DNA from: Rhodobacteraceae bacterium EL53
Lineage (GTDB): Bacteria; Pseudomonadota; Alphaproteobacteria; Rhodobacterales; Rhodobacteraceae
Assembly (NCBI GenBank): GCA_900313015.1
Contig: OMPR01000017.1
Span: forward strand, 341,512-405,511
Reading direction: 5' to 3'
DNA: 64,000 bases
The position numbers and the translations under genes are program-made. Positions 28,229 to 37,924 of this stretch are shown here, piece after piece (within the stretch, counting starts at the first letter, position 1; each line of letters begins with the position of its first letter). Below the pieces are notes generated by a model. It was not told the origin of the DNA and did not search any database. It worked only from the letters and a program-made list of their open reading frames with translations.

Positions 28229-29242
28229 ATGGTCGATTTCCTCAATGCCCTTGTGGCACTTTCCAATTTTGTTCTGATCCCCGCCATTGCTTACGGCAGC
28301 CAGCTTGCTCTGGGTGCTTTGGGTGTGACGTTGATTTATGGAATCCTGCGGTTTTCGAACTTTGCCCACGGTGACACCATGGCATTTGGCGCGATGATTA
28401 CGGTTCTGATTACGTGGTGGATGCAGAGCGTCGGTATCAACCTTGGGCCGCTACCAACTGCCTTGCTCGCCCTGCCCTTTGGTATTCTTGGCTGTATGGC
28501 TTTAGTTTTGTTTACGGACCGAGTCGTTTACAAATTCTATCGTGAACAAAAGGCCAAGCCGGTGATCCTTGTGATCGTTTCGATGGGCGTCATGTTCATC
28601 ATGAACGGTCTCGTGCGTTTTATCATCGGGCCCGGCGATCAAAAATTCGCGGATGGTGAGCGGTTTTTGATCTCTGCCCGCGAGTTCAAGCAATTGACGG
28701 GTTTGCGCGAAGGTCTGGCGATCAAAACCACGCAGTGTTTGACCGTTGTTGTTGCTATTGTTTGTGTGACTTTGCTGTTCTGGTTTCTCAACAAAACGCG
28801 TACTGGCAAATCGATGCGCGCTTATTCGGACAACGAAGATCTTGCGCTGTTGTCTGGTATCAACCCGGAACGTGTTGTCATGTATACGTGGCTGATTGTG
28901 GCGACACTTGCCACTGTTGCCGGGGTTTTGTACGGCCTCGATAAAACCTTCAAACCCTTTATCTATTTCCAGCTTTTGCTACCTATCTTTGCCTCTGCCA
29001 TCGTTGGTGGTCTTGGCAATCCCTTGGGCGCAATTGCAGGCGGGTTTGTCATCGCGTTTTCCGAAGTCACCGTGACCTATGCCTGGAAAAAAGTGCTGAA
29101 ATACTTGCTGCCGGAAAATCTTGAACCGTCCAGTCTCGTTCAACTTCTGAGCACGGATTATAAGTTCGCTGTCAGCTTTGTCATTCTGCTGATCGTTCTT
29201 CTGTTCAAGCCTACGGGCCTCTTCAAAGGGAAATCGGTATGA
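28229..29242 (+). CDS. livH: Branched-chain amino acid-type ABC transporter permease LivH
   Basis: A 337-residue inner-membrane permease with about eight hydrophobic segments. The family motif is LGALGVTLIYGILRFSNFAHGD at about residues 29-50, and the conserved cytoplasmic loop is TRTGKSMRAYSDNEDLALLSGI. The gene starts immediately after the livF stop and overlaps livM by four bases. It forms the channel with LivM. Confidence 0.93.
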   Translation: MVDFLNALVALSNFVLIPAIAYGSQLALGALGVTLIYGILRFSNFAHGDTMAFGAMITVLITWWMQSVGINLGPLPTALLALPFGILGCMALVLFTDRVVYKFYREQKAKPVILVIVSMGVMFIMNGLVRFIIGPGDQKFADGERFLISAREFKQLTGLREGLAIKTTQCLTVVVAIVCVTLLFWFLNKTRTGKSMRAYSDNEDLALLSGINPERVVMYTWLIVATLATVAGVLYGLDKTFKPFIYFQLLLPIFASAIVGGLGNPLGAIAGGFVIAFSEVTVTYAWKKVLKYLLPENLEPSSLVQLLSTDYKFAVSFVILLIVLLFKPTGLFKGKSV

Positions 29243-30543
29243 GCGAGATGATGAAAAACACCGCGCTCTTTGCGCTTGTTGCCGCATTGATCTTGATTAC
29301 AGGCTTTTACCAAAGCTGGAACTCGGCGATCTTTATTCTGAACATGGGGTTGATTTCGGCCGTTATGGCGATTGGTGTAAACCTACAATGGGGGTTTGCC
29401 GGGTTGTTCAACGTCGGGATCATGGGGTTTGTTGCCCTTGGCGGTTTGGCCGTTGTGCTGATTGCCGAAGTTCCGACCCCTGGTGCGTGGACCAGTGGCG
29501 GGGTCGGCGTGATCATGGCCCTGATCCTTGGCGCGATGACAATCGTCGCGGCCACAGTTCTCAACAAAATGATGCAACCTGGGCGCTCGCGGACATTGAT
29601 AATGCTGGCGATTTTGATCGGCGGGTTCTTTCTGTTCCGCGCGGTTTTTGATCCCGCGGTTTCGGGGATCGAGAAAATCAACCCAGCCGCGCAAGGCAAT
29701 ATCGGAGGTCTTGGCCTACCTGTTCTGTTGGCGTGGCCTGCTGGTGGTCTATTGGCTGCCGGAGCTGCCTGGTTGATCGGTAAAACGGCTTTGGGTCTAC
29801 GGTCTGATTATCTTGCGATTGCAACGCTCGGTATTGCAGAGATCATCATTGCCGTGATGAAAAACGAAGATTGGTTGGCCCGTGGCGTTAAGAACGTGAT
29901 CGGTCTACCGCGTCCGTTGCCAAACGAGATCGACCTGCAAAACGATCCCGGTTTTGTTGAATCCGCCGCCTCATTGGGTCTGGATCCGGTGACTGCATCT
30001 ACGCTCTATGTAAAGCTGGGGTATTCGGTTTTGTTCACTGTGGTGCTTTTGGTTCTACTTTGGATGGCGCAAATGGCGCTGAAAAGCCCATGGGGGCGCA
30101 TGATGCGTGCCATTCGTGACAACGAAGTTGCAGCAAGAGCAATGGGTAAAGACGTCACAAAACGCCATCTGCAGATTTTCGTCCTTGGGTCGGCCATCTG
30201 CGGTGTCGCAGGGGCAATGATGACTACTCTGGACGGTCAGCTCACACCAGGGACTTATCAGCCATTGCGTTTTACCTTTTTGATTTGGGTAATGGTTATC
30301 GTAGGTGGATCTGGCAACAACTTCGGTGCTGTTCTGGGGGCCATGCTCATTTGGTTCCTCTGGGTGCAGGTCGAACCGATGGGATTGTTCTTCATGGAAC
30401 TGATCACTTCTGGCATGGCTGATGACAGTGATCTCAAAAAGCATCTCATCGATAGCGCGGCCCATATGCGGCTGCTAACGATGGGGGTCATATTGCTTTT
30501 GGTTCTCAGGTTTAGCCCACGCGGGCTTATCCCTGAAAAATAG
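29239..30543 (+). CDS. livM: Branched-chain amino acid-type ABC transporter permease LivM
   Basis: A 434-residue permease, longer than typical (about 350), with an extra hydrophobic part between residues 75 and 175. The family core is present: GLRSDYLAIATLGIAEI and the loop SPWGRMMRAIRDNEVAARAMG. It is the last gene of the transporter locus, and a strong terminator follows within 10 bases. Confidence 0.92.
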   Translation: MSEMMKNTALFALVAALILITGFYQSWNSAIFILNMGLISAVMAIGVNLQWGFAGLFNVGIMGFVALGGLAVVLIAEVPTPGAWTSGGVGVIMALILGAMTIVAATVLNKMMQPGRSRTLIMLAILIGGFFLFRAVFDPAVSGIEKINPAAQGNIGGLGLPVLLAWPAGGLLAAGAAWLIGKTALGLRSDYLAIATLGIAEIIIAVMKNEDWLARGVKNVIGLPRPLPNEIDLQNDPGFVESAASLGLDPVTASTLYVKLGYSVLFTVVLLVLLWMAQMALKSPWGRMMRAIRDNEVAARAMGKDVTKRHLQIFVLGSAICGVAGAMMTTLDGQLTPGTYQPLRFTFLIWVMVIVGGSGNNFGAVLGAMLIWFLWVQVEPMGLFFMELITSGMADDSDLKKHLIDSAAHMRLLTMGVILLLVLRFSPRGLIPEK

Positions 30544-30551
30544 AAAAATAC

Positions 30552-30585
30552 GCCGCGCTCTGCAAAGAGCGCGGCATTTTCATTT
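30552..30585 (+). terminator. Terminator of the liv-type operon
   Basis: GCCGCGCTCT (30552-30561) and AGAGCGCGGC (30566-30575) form a 10-bp perfect stem with a GCAA tetraloop, followed by ATTTTCATTTT. Confidence 0.92.
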
Positions 30586-30620
30586 TAGGGGCGTTCCTGG
30601 CAAAAAGGCCGAGAAAAGGG

Positions 30621-32162
30621 TCAGCGCCCTTTAAAGAAACTACCCAAAATACCGCGCACAATCCGCCGCCCTGTCGTGCCTTTCAGCTCTTTGATGACGG
30701 CTTCGCTCATCGCCGAGGCAAAGGTATCTTTATTTCTGCGATAACGAGACGACGACCGACTGACACGAGTTCCTGAATAGCGGCGCGCCGCAGAATATTC
30801 CCGCTGCATCGCGGGTTGGTCCTCTTCTTCGGCTTCCGCTGTTTCAGCAGCTTGTGCTGCATCCTCGGCGCGTTTGGCTAAAATTTCATATGCTGACCTG
30901 CGATCTTTGGCGGTGTCGTATTTTCCCGCCATATCTGAGGCCGCAAGAATTGCCTTTCGTTCGGCCACCGTCAGCGGCCCCAATTGTGAGCTAGGAGGGC
31001 GGATCAACGTCCGTTCCACAATGCCCGGTACCCCCTTTTTCTGCAGCATCGACGTGACCGCTTCACCGACGCCGACTTCGCGAATGGCATCTTCTGTCTT
31101 GAACCGTGGGTTGTCGCGATAGGTTTCAGCCGCAAGTTTCAGGTTCTTTCGGTCCATTGCAGTAAACGCACGCAACGCATGCTGAACCCGATTTCCAAGC
31201 TGGCCGAGAATGTCCTCAGGCACATCTGCTGGGTTCTGTGTAATGAAATAGACACCGACCCCTTTGGAGCGGATCAGACGCGCAACCTGTTCTACCTTGT
31301 CGATCAAAACCTTGGGAGCGTCATCAAACAACAGATGGGCCTCGTCGAAAAAGAACACAAGCTTGGGTTTGTCTGGGTCACCAACTTCGGGCAGCTCCTC
31401 AAATAGTTCGCTCAGCAACCAAAGGAGGAACGTCGCATAGAGACCGGGGGCTGCCATCAATTTGTCTGAGGCAAGTATGTTCACCATACCCTGTCCGTTT
31501 TCATCAGTCCGGATAAGATCAGCCAGATCCAGGGCCGGTTCCCCAAACAGTTTGGCTCCACCTTGGTTTTCTATGACCAATAATCGGCGCTGAATTGCTC
31601 CGATCGAAGCTGTCGACACGTTGCCATAGCGCAGCGAAAGTTTGCTCCGGTTTTCACCAATCCAGACAAGCAAAGCTTGCAAGTCTTTCAGATCAAGCAG
31701 TGGCAAACCCTCTTCGTCTGCCAACCGGAAGGCGATATTCAAAATACCTTCTTGTGCTTCGGACAGTTCCAGCAAGCGCGACAGCAGCAACGGACCCATT
31801 TCTGAGACGGTTGTGCGCACAGGATGACCCTGTTCGCCAAACAGGTCCCAAAAGGTAACAGGCATGCTCCCATAGGCAAAATCACTGAACCCTATGGTCT
31901 GAGCACGCTCTAGAAAAGCGCCATTCAATTTGTGGTCCGCACTGCCGCTTTTGGCCAAGCCTGACAGGTCACCCTTTACATCAGCCATGAACACCGGAAC
32001 ACCCGCTTGCGAAAACCCCTCGGCCAGGATTTGCAGCGTCACCGTCTTGCCGGTTCCCGTCGCACCTGCGATCAAGCCATGCCTGTTTGCATACTTCAAC
32101 GATAAGCCTTGGCGCTCGCCATATGACTCACCACCGCCGCCAAGAAAAACCTCTGTACTCAT
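30621..32162 (-). CDS. HerA-like ATPase, DUF853 (YjgR) family
   Basis: A 513-residue P-loop ATPase related to HerA/FtsK translocases. Walker A is GATGTGKT at residues 33-40, Walker B is [13 protein letters not shown] near residue 260, and [18 protein letters not shown] sits near 390. The C-terminal 90 residues are low-complexity ([20 protein letters not shown]) and end in GSFFKGR. The E. coli homologue YjgR has no settled function; nucleic-acid translocation is assumed from the fold. It is monocistronic and shares an 18-base leader element with phoR. Confidence 0.9.
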   Translation of the reverse strand: MSTEVFLGGGGESYGERQGLSLKYANRHGLIAGATGTGKTVTLQILAEGFSQAGVPVFMADVKGDLSGLAKSGSADHKLNGAFLERAQTIGFSDFAYGSMPVTFWDLFGEQGHPVRTTVSEMGPLLLSRLLELSEAQEGILNIAFRLADEEGLPLLDLKDLQALLVWIGENRSKLSLRYGNVSTASIGAIQRRLLVIENQGGAKLFGEPALDLADLIRTDENGQGMVNILASDKLMAAPGLYATFLLWLLSELFEELPEVGDPDKPKLVFFFDEAHLLFDDAPKVLIDKVEQVARLIRSKGVGVYFITQNPADVPEDILGQLGNRVQHALRAFTAMDRKNLKLAAETYRDNPRFKTEDAIREVGVGEAVTSMLQKKGVPGIVERTLIRPPSSQLGPLTVAERKAILAASDMAGKYDTAKDRRSAYEILAKRAEDAAQAAETAEAEEEDQPAMQREYSAARRYSGTRVSRSSSRYRRNKDTFASAMSEAVIKELKGTTGRRIVRGILGSFFKGR

Positions 32163-32171
32163 GGAGTTATT

Positions 32172-32189
32172 GCCTCAAATTGTATCGTT
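32172..32189 (-). promoter_or_regulatory. Second copy of the 18-base element, HerA-like gene leader
   Basis: Identical over 18 bases to 17816-17833 upstream of phoR and in the same orientation and nearly the same distance from the start codon. A loose -35 candidate TTTGTA lies 17 bases upstream of the TACAAT within the element on the minus strand. Confidence 0.4.
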
Positions 32190-32214
32190 CTATGCCAACC
32201 ATACAAAGTTAACC

Positions 32215-32319
32215 TTTGGCTGCGATAGTTCTTTCTGTTCCTGCCCATTTTCGTTTTCTGGGTAGGGACGTTTTTCCTCCCTGTCAGACTAGCCGTGCCC
32301 TTGGGCACGGCCTTTTTTG
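32215..32319 (+). ncRNA. Candidate small RNA A (structured, orphan terminator)
   Basis: There is no ORF on the plus strand here, yet a strong intrinsic terminator is present: GCCGTGCC (32292-32299) and GGCACGGC (32304-32311) followed by CTTTTTTG. Upstream, GTTCCTGCCCA (32237-32247) pairs with TGGGTAGGGAC (32259-32269) in an 11-bp stem with two G-U pairs. A single-stranded TTTTTCCTCCC lies between the hairpins and could pair with ribosome binding sites. The U run is only on the plus strand. The 5' end is a guess; a weak TTGTAT/TACAAA promoter overlaps the HerA-like gene leader. Confidence 0.5.
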
Positions 32320-32385
32320 TAACTCAATCAATCATAAGGGTTTTCAAGTAATCAAAATTCTTGTCACAAAATTTTCTGTTAGCTG

Positions 32386-32414
32386 TTGACCGATCTCTCC
32401 CCCTCTCGTAACCT
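32386..32414 (+). promoter_or_regulatory. Sigma-70-like promoter of candidate small RNA B
   Basis: TTGACC (32386-32391), a 17-base spacer and TAACCT (32409-32414) make a good housekeeping promoter. The predicted start is near 32421, exactly upstream of a hairpin and terminator with no ORF between. Confidence 0.55.
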
Positions 32415-32420
32415 CCGCTC

Positions 32421-32494
32421 AATAACTAAGTCGGCCAGTCCGACGGGGAGAAAAATAAGGAAAAGGAGATCGATATGCGGTCTCCTTTTTCTTT
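32421..32494 (+). ncRNA. Candidate small RNA B (about 75 nt)
   Basis: Downstream of the promoter at 32386-32414 the predicted transcript contains a small hairpin GTCGG-CCAGT-CCGAC (32430-32444), a purine-rich linker GGGGAGAAAAATAAGGAAAA, and a terminator hairpin AAAAGGAGA/TCTCCTTTT (32461-32469 and 32481-32489) followed by more T. It encodes no ORF of note. It lies about 125 bases upstream of ialB, so it could instead be a terminated leader of ialB, but the complete promoter-to-terminator unit favours an independent sRNA. Confidence 0.55.
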
Positions 32495-32619
32495 TGCTTT
32501 CCGACCAATCGGATCAGCGAATTCTTGTCAATTCCCAGTTACGTCACCCAATTGCGACTGACACTGGAACCGGGGCATGCTAGACGAATTTCAAGCAGTT
32601 TCGATGAATGAGGCATCAG

Positions 32620-33228
32620 ATGAACATTACACGACTCTCCGCACTGAGCGCTCTTGCGCTGCTGACCATGACAGCGGGTGTATCGGCCCAGGAAACAACA
32701 ACGCCCGAAACCGAAGACGCGAAACCTGTCGAAGAGGTTTTGGATCTCGGTCAACCCGTTGCCGAAGGTCCAGCTTTGGGTCAACGGTATTCGAAAGAAA
32801 CATTTGGGTCTTGGGATTTGGCTTGCGTCAAAACTGAAGCAGAGACAGACCCTTGCTCGCTTTTGCAAGTTCTGACGGACTCTGCGGATAATCCGATGGC
32901 CGAATTCTCTTTGTTTCGGCTAGAGTCCGGTCAAGCCGCAGTTGCTGGCGCAACCATTGTGGTTCCGCTAGAAACCTTGCTGCCCGCACAATTGACTATT
33001 TCTGTCGATGGCGCCCCGGGCAAACGATACAATTATTCGTTTTGTAACCCTATTGGCTGTGTCGCTCAGATTGGCCTGACGCAAGCTGACATTGATGCGT
33101 TCAAAAAAGGGGCAGAAGCAAAAATCTCTTTGGTTCCTGCACCCGCGCCTGATCAGATCATCGATCTTACAATGTCGCTGAAAGGGTTCACGGCGGGGTA
33201 TGATATTGTTGACGTTGTCAGCAACTGA
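32620..33228 (+). CDS. Invasion-associated locus B (IalB) family protein
   Basis: About 202 residues, with a signal peptide (SALSALALLTMTAGVSAQ). The mature N-terminus is acidic and disordered (about residues 20-55). The IalB domain follows: FGSWDLACVKTEAETDPCSLLQ, with the conserved Cys pair, later FCNPIGCVAQIGL, another Cys pair that probably forms disulfides, and a C-terminal LTMSLKGFTAGYD. IalB proteins are periplasmic; in Bartonella they affect erythrocyte invasion, but in free-living bacteria the role is unknown. Start choice: GAGG six bases before the ATG at 32620. A terminator follows the stop. Confidence 0.9.
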   Translation: MNITRLSALSALALLTMTAGVSAQETTTPETEDAKPVEEVLDLGQPVAEGPALGQRYSKETFGSWDLACVKTEAETDPCSLLQVLTDSADNPMAEFSLFRLESGQAAVAGATIVVPLETLLPAQLTISVDGAPGKRYNYSFCNPIGCVAQIGLTQADIDAFKKGAEAKISLVPAPAPDQIIDLTMSLKGFTAGYDIVDVVSN

Positions 33229-33294
33229 TTTACCAACCGCGACCTAGAAAAATACTGACCCTTTACGGACCAGCTTTTCCATGAATTATTTTGC

Positions 33295-33330
33295 AAATAT
33301 CGGTGATGTAATTCACCGATATTTTCATTT
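33295..33330 (+). terminator. Terminator of the IalB gene
   Basis: AAATATCGGTGA (33295-33306) and TCACCGATATTT (33313-33324) form a 12-bp perfect stem with a 6-base loop, followed by TCATTTC. Confidence 0.85.
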
Positions 33331-33668
33331 CTGGTATCTTCGGACGAACCGGTTTTTTTCCTATCGAAGCCAGACAGGAAAGCAAATGAATGTCACCAAT
33401 ACTCATTCAGCCAAGGGGCGTGTAGACGATCTAAAACATAGCAGGATACTGAGTTGCATAGCGCGACATGGAGGCGAAAGAGAGGCTTCGCGCCCTCGGC
33501 AGCACGGGCCTAGGCTGAAAGACGGCAGTGACAGGGGTCTATAAGGGACCTGGAGAGTTTCTTGCGCTGAGAGATCCACACCTTTTGCACAAGTATTTAT
33601 TAACAACACTTCTGGCAAAGAACTGAGTAGCCGGAACTTGGCTCTTACTAATTATTAGTTTTCAAATT
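33331..33668. other. Gene-free stretch between ialB and fabF-like gene
   Basis: About 340 bases after the ialB terminator. ORFs on both strands are short and have no recognisable domain. The middle part (about 33465-33545) is G/C- and purine-rich with several short complementary runs (for example CGCGCCCTCGGCAGCACGGG), while the last 70 bases before the fabF-like stop are very A/T-rich. It may carry an RNA, but I could not fold a convincing one and saw no terminator for it. Confidence 0.35.
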
Positions 33669-34877
33669 TCAAATTTTGCGCAAGGCGAGCACCGCATTGA
33701 GACCGCCAAATGCAAATGCATTGCTCAAAACCACGTCCACGTTGGCGTCGCGGGCCTCATTCGGCACCACATCCAGTGCACATTCTGGATCGGCCTCTTC
33801 ATATCCAATCGTCGGGGCAATCACCCCGTCTTTCAGGGCCATAATGCAGGCCAAAAGCTCAACAGCGCCGGTTCCACCAATCAAATGCCCGTGCATCGAC
33901 TTGGTTGAAGAGATCATCAGGTTGTCCGCATGCGGGCCAAACACGTCTGCGACAGCTGCGCATTCTGTTTTGTCGTTGGCCGCCGTACCCGTTCCATGTG
34001 CATTGATATACCCGACATCTTCGGCGTTGATCCGGGCATCCGATAGGGCCCCTGCCATTGCTCGTGCAGCGCCCTGCTTCGAGGGCATAACGATATCTGT
34101 CGCATCAGAAGACATAGCAAAGCCGGCAACTTCGCACAAAATCTCGGCACCTCTGGCACGCGCGTGTTCGTATTCTTCGAAAACAAACACACCAGCGCCT
34201 TCGCCTTGAACCATGCCATTTCGATTTGCGCTGAAGGGGCGACAGGCATCCTTGGACATGACGCGCAATCCCTCCCAGGCTTTGACACCACCAAAGCACA
34301 GCATAGACTCAGAGCCGCCTGTTATCATCGCCGGGGCCATTCCACTGCGAACCATCGTGAAGGCCTGTGCAATTGCATGGTTGGACGAAGCGCAAGCCGT
34401 CGAAACCGTAAAGGAAGGCCCTTTGAGGTTGTATTCCATGGAAACGTGACTGGCGGCAGCGTTGTTCATCAATTTAGGTACCACAAACGGGTGAACACGG
34501 TTTTTCCCGTCTTCATAGACAGACCGGTAATTATCATCCCATGTGCTGACGCCGCCTCCCGCGGTTCCCAGAACCACACCAGACCGGGCAGACATTTCTC
34601 CGCTGAACACGATCCCTGATTGCGTAATTGCTTCTTTTGCGGCGATTAAAGTGAACTGAGTGAACCGATCATACAGTGTCATTTGTTGGCGGTTGAATCG
34701 CCCTTCTGCTTCAAATCCATGAACCTGGCCGCCAATTTTTATCGTGAGCCTGTCGACATCTCGAAAATCCAAAGCCCCAATTCCGCACTGCCCTTCGCGC
34801 ATCGCCGTCAACGTTTCGGGCACGGAATGTCCCAGAGCATTAATGGTTCCAGCCCCGGTAATAACAACGCGTTTCAT
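33669..34877 (-). CDS. Beta-ketoacyl-ACP synthase, FabF-like (KAS II type)
   Basis: A 402-residue condensing enzyme that extends an acyl-ACP with malonyl-ACP. The thiolase-fold catalytic triad is complete: Cys162 in STACASSNHA, His294 in NAHGTGTAAND and His329 in KSMHGHLIGGTGAVE. The frame extends to 35021, across the neighbouring ACP gene, but the family start MKRVVITGAG at 34877 is clear and sits 13 bases after the ACP stop. It pairs with a dedicated ACP and with lpxD, so it probably makes a specialised 3-hydroxy or long acyl chain for the envelope rather than bulk fatty acids. Confidence 0.9.
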   Translation of the reverse strand: MKRVVITGAGTINALGHSVPETLTAMREGQCGIGALDFRDVDRLTIKIGGQVHGFEAEGRFNRQQMTLYDRFTQFTLIAAKEAITQSGIVFSGEMSARSGVVLGTAGGGVSTWDDNYRSVYEDGKNRVHPFVVPKLMNNAAASHVSMEYNLKGPSFTVSTACASSNHAIAQAFTMVRSGMAPAMITGGSESMLCFGGVKAWEGLRVMSKDACRPFSANRNGMVQGEGAGVFVFEEYEHARARGAEILCEVAGFAMSSDATDIVMPSKQGAARAMAGALSDARINAEDVGYINAHGTGTAANDKTECAAVADVFGPHADNLMISSTKSMHGHLIGGTGAVELLACIMALKDGVIAPTIGYEEADPECALDVVPNEARDANVDVVLSNAFAFGGLNAVLALRKI

Positions 34878-34890
34878 GATATGACGCCTG

Positions 34891-35148
34891 TTAAACCTTT
34901 TCTGCCACAAGCCTTTCGATCCCCGTGACGATAGCCGCCACATTTGAAAGATCGAATTCGCTTTGTGTCGTTTCATTGGCATTGAAGGGAATTGAGATGT
35001 CAAATTCCTCTTCGATAGCAAAAATGCTCTCTACCAGCCCTAGACTGTCGATTCCCAAATCTTCAAGAGTGCTTTCGTGTGTGACATCGGAAGGTTCCAA
35101 AACGGCCTGCTCCGCGATGATGGCGATGACCCGGTCGTTGATGCTCAT
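34891..35148 (-). CDS. Acyl carrier protein (dedicated, envelope cluster)
   Basis: An 85-residue ACP. The phosphopantetheine site is Ser35 in LGIDSLGLVESIFAIEEEF, and the protein is acidic, as usual. It differs from housekeeping AcpP (GADSLDTVEL), which argues for a specialised carrier. It lies between lpxD (47-base gap) and the FabF-like gene (13-base gap) on the same strand. Acyl chains for lipid A or another surface lipid are the likely cargo, by analogy with the AcpXL system of rhizobia, but sequence alone does not show which. Confidence 0.9.
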   Translation of the reverse strand: MSINDRVIAIIAEQAVLEPSDVTHESTLEDLGIDSLGLVESIFAIEEEFDISIPFNANETTQSEFDLSNVAAIVTGIERLVAEKV

Positions 35149-35195
35149 GACGATCCTCTACATGTTGATCTGAGGCTGATTTAATCGCTTAGCCT

Positions 35196-36272
35196 CTATT
35201 TGGAAACCGTCTTTTTTAGATCAGCTACGTCACGTTGCAGACGTGGCAGGCGTCTCTGCGCTTTGTAAATCTCTGTGTGTGTTTCCATCTTTACCGCAGG
35301 ATATCCCATAACAACACGCCCCGCAGGAACATTGGTCAAGATTTTGCTTCCACCAGCTGCGACAACACCGTCTCCGACAAAAATATTGTCAGACACACCG
35401 CACTGCCCGCCAAAAACAACGTTGTTGCCGACCTCAACAGATCCGGAAATACCGGTTTGTCCACATACCAGACAGTCTTTTCCGATACGCACATTGTGTC
35501 CGATGTGAACCAAATTATCCAACTTGGTTCCAGATCCAATATAGGTGTTCCGTATGGTTCCATTATCGATGGTACAATTGGCACCTATTTCTACATCATC
35601 GCCAATCTCGACGGCCCCGATCGAGTGAATTCTCATCCAACTTTGCGCTTTGGCGTCCCCTTGGTCACCAAGCGACTTTCGCGCGTTTTCGACCCCGGAC
35701 ACCTCTGGTGTTACAAAACTGAAACCATCAGACCCAATGCGTGTGCCGGGTTGTCCAATAAACCGGTCACCGATGATGGCCCGGGCACCGATACTGACCA
35801 TTTCCCGCAGAAATGTACCCTGCCCAACTGTGGCCTCCATCCCAATGTAACAATGGGCCCCGATCACTGATCCAGCCCCAATGCGCGCTCTGGCACCAAT
35901 CACGGATAAGGGGCCGATCGATACGCCCTCTTCGATAATTGCGCTGGGATCGATGACCGCAGCCGGATGTACCCCTTCTGGAACACCCTGCCCCGCGTCC
36001 ATCATCTGCGTGACACCCGCCATCGCCATCCGAGGTCTCGGCGTGAAAATCGCAGCCTCCAGCCCAAATGACTGCCAATCTGCGCCGGGCCATACAATTG
36101 CTACGCGCGCCTGTCCTTGGCGAAGGGCGTCGCCGTATTTAGGCGACATTGCCAAAGCAAGATCCTGCGCGGTCGCATCAGCCGGTTCAGATGCCCCGCA
36201 TACAATTAGGTCTTTGTTTCCCGCTGCTTCAGCTCCAAGAGCGTCCGCGATGTATTGCACTGTGAATTCCAT
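35196..36272 (-). CDS. lpxD: UDP-3-O-(3-hydroxyacyl)glucosamine N-acyltransferase LpxD
   Basis: A 358-residue enzyme of lipid A synthesis that transfers a second 3-hydroxyacyl chain from ACP to UDP-3-O-acyl-glucosamine. The N-terminal UDP-binding domain (about 1-105) is followed by a long left-handed beta-helix of hexapeptide repeats ([22 protein letters not shown] and on). The catalytic His is in [14 protein letters not shown], and the C-terminus is helical ([16 protein letters not shown]). In most bacteria lpxD adjoins bamA, fabZ and lpxA; here it sits with an ACP, a FabF-like enzyme and an L,D-transpeptidase, so it may be a second lpxD specific for this ACP. Confidence 0.93.
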   Translation of the reverse strand: MEFTVQYIADALGAEAAGNKDLIVCGASEPADATAQDLALAMSPKYGDALRQGQARVAIVWPGADWQSFGLEAAIFTPRPRMAMAGVTQMMDAGQGVPEGVHPAAVIDPSAIIEEGVSIGPLSVIGARARIGAGSVIGAHCYIGMEATVGQGTFLREMVSIGARAIIGDRFIGQPGTRIGSDGFSFVTPEVSGVENARKSLGDQGDAKAQSWMRIHSIGAVEIGDDVEIGANCTIDNGTIRNTYIGSGTKLDNLVHIGHNVRIGKDCLVCGQTGISGSVEVGNNVVFGGQCGVSDNIFVGDGVVAAGGSKILTNVPAGRVVMGYPAVKMETHTEIYKAQRRLPRLQRDVADLKKTVSK

Positions 36273-36310
36273 GCCTAAGACCCCAAGGTGACTGTGGTGG
36301 TCTGATGTGC

Positions 36311-37924
36311 TTACCCCTGAACGGCGGACAGGGCCACCCCTGCACGGCGCATTGCATCCCAGATTTTTGCATCACGCCCATAGATGTCCTTGCGGAACTC
36401 GGCCTTGCCGGTATTCGTTACGACGGCTGTACGATAAATAATATGCACGGGCAGCTTCTGTTTCAAAGGAACCTTGGTTTCGGTTCCGGTATTCAAGACA
36501 CTGTGGAAATAGTCCTTGGGGTTCTCTTCCTGATGGACCAGAAGAGCATACGCAAATTCAAAGGGCTGCGACAAACGAATACACCCATGAGAGTACGCTC
36601 GAACTTCACGCGCAAAAAGGTGCTTTTGCGGTGTATCGTGAAGATAGATGTTGTGCTTGTTTGGGAAGATAAACTTAACCAGGCCGAGCGCATTGCGCTT
36701 GCTGGGCGGCTGACGCATTGAGAACGGAAATGTCTTTGCGGAGTAGTTTGAGAAATTTACTGCGCCCCGATTAACCCGTCGGCCTCGGCTGTCGGTGATT
36801 TCTATATGCGACACCGCATTTGGATTGGCCCGCAGTTTTGGCAGGTATTCTTTGGTGATGATCGAACGTGGGACGTACCAACTGGGGTTAATCACCATGT
36901 GTTCCATTTCATCAGAGAACTCAGGAGTCCGCCGACCTTCCATGTTCTTGCCGATGACAGACCGTGTCTGGAACGTGACGTATCCCTCATCAACGATCTG
37001 CGCGGAGAAATCCGTTTGGTTCACCAGAATGTGACGTTTGCCGCGTTCACGTGGCAACCACCGCTCTCGTTCAAGGGCAACGATCACCGACTTAAGGCGA
37101 TCCGCGACGGATTTGTTGATCTCTTTGATTGTTCCAGTTCCGGCGACTCCATCCACTTCAAGCCCGTGCGATCTCTGAAAGGCTTCGACGGCCTTTTGCA
37201 TAGAGGAATCGTATTGGGATGTTGCGGTACGATTCAGGTACCCCATCTCAATCAGTCGATTGCGTAACGCTATGACATCGCGGCCGGCATCTCCGCTCTT
37301 CATTTTTCGAACAGGAACCGATGGCCCCCAACCACCCGCTGCGAGCAATTGTTCCAAAGATATTTTTTCTTTGAGCAACGCCCGGTATTGCGACGATGCG
37401 GGGGCCAACTGCCGTAGGTAAGCACTTGGTTTCGCGTTGGCGAATTCACTGAGAAGAACGTTAGATTCGGGGCGAGTGATCTTGCGCACGATATCTTTGT
37501 CGATCGTAGACGGTTTGATAAAGCCGCTTTGCAGGTCTCTGGCATATTTAACAAAGATCTGGCTCAAGGCCGCCTCGACCTGCCCCAGATCACGTACGGA
37601 CCGGACGTCTGCCATTTGCGCCTTGAGCGCTTCAACTTTGTAACGATCTTGTGGAAGCCCATGAAGATCAGCCAACGACAATGCGTTAAACAGTGCAGAA
37701 CGGCGCTCCATCGATTCCGCGTCTTTTCCTGTCCAGATCGCTTTATAGCCACTGTCCCGATAAAAGGCGGAAACGCCTTCGTTTTCAGATGCAGCCTCTG
37801 CTACCGCTTGCTTAAACGCCGTTATTTGGGCTGAAACAGGCGCTGCTCCACCTAGAACCAACCAAGCAACACTCAGGAATTTTATCAAAGTTTTGCCAGA
37901 TGGCTGGACGAATCGGGGAATCAT
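36311..37924 (-). CDS. Murein L,D-transpeptidase (YcbB/LdtD-like)
   Basis: A 537-residue exported enzyme. It has a signal peptide ([20 protein letters not shown], about residues 13-32), a transpeptidase scaffold region (35-200), a peptidoglycan-binding-1 domain around residues 215-270 ([21 protein letters not shown]) and a YkuD catalytic domain (from about 295) with SHGCIRLS, Cys448 being the nucleophile. It should form meso-DAP to meso-DAP crosslinks or attach proteins to murein. It precedes lpxD by 38 bases on the same strand, and a DUF882 murein-type protein is divergent, so the locus is about the cell envelope. Confidence 0.92.
   Translation of the reverse strand: MIPRFVQPSGKTLIKFLSVAWLVLGGAAPVSAQITAFKQAVAEAASENEGVSAFYRDSGYKAIWTGKDAESMERRSALFNALSLADLHGLPQDRYKVEALKAQMADVRSVRDLGQVEAALSQIFVKYARDLQSGFIKPSTIDKDIVRKITRPESNVLLSEFANAKPSAYLRQLAPASSQYRALLKEKISLEQLLAAGGWGPSVPVRKMKSGDAGRDVIALRNRLIEMGYLNRTATSQYDSSMQKAVEAFQRSHGLEVDGVAGTGTIKEINKSVADRLKSVIVALERERWLPRERGKRHILVNQTDFSAQIVDEGYVTFQTRSVIGKNMEGRRTPEFSDEMEHMVINPSWYVPRSIITKEYLPKLRANPNAVSHIEITDSRGRRVNRGAVNFSNYSAKTFPFSMRQPPSKRNALGLVKFIFPNKHNIYLHDTPQKHLFAREVRAYSHGCIRLSQPFEFAYALLVHQEENPKDYFHSVLNTGTETKVPLKQKLPVHIIYRTAVVTNTGKAEFRKDIYGRDAKIWDAMRRAGVALSAVQG

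Noticed and set aside
33281-33544. Plus-strand 87-residue ORF after ialB
   Set aside because: It begins upstream of and runs through the ialB terminator hairpin and has no family-like pattern.
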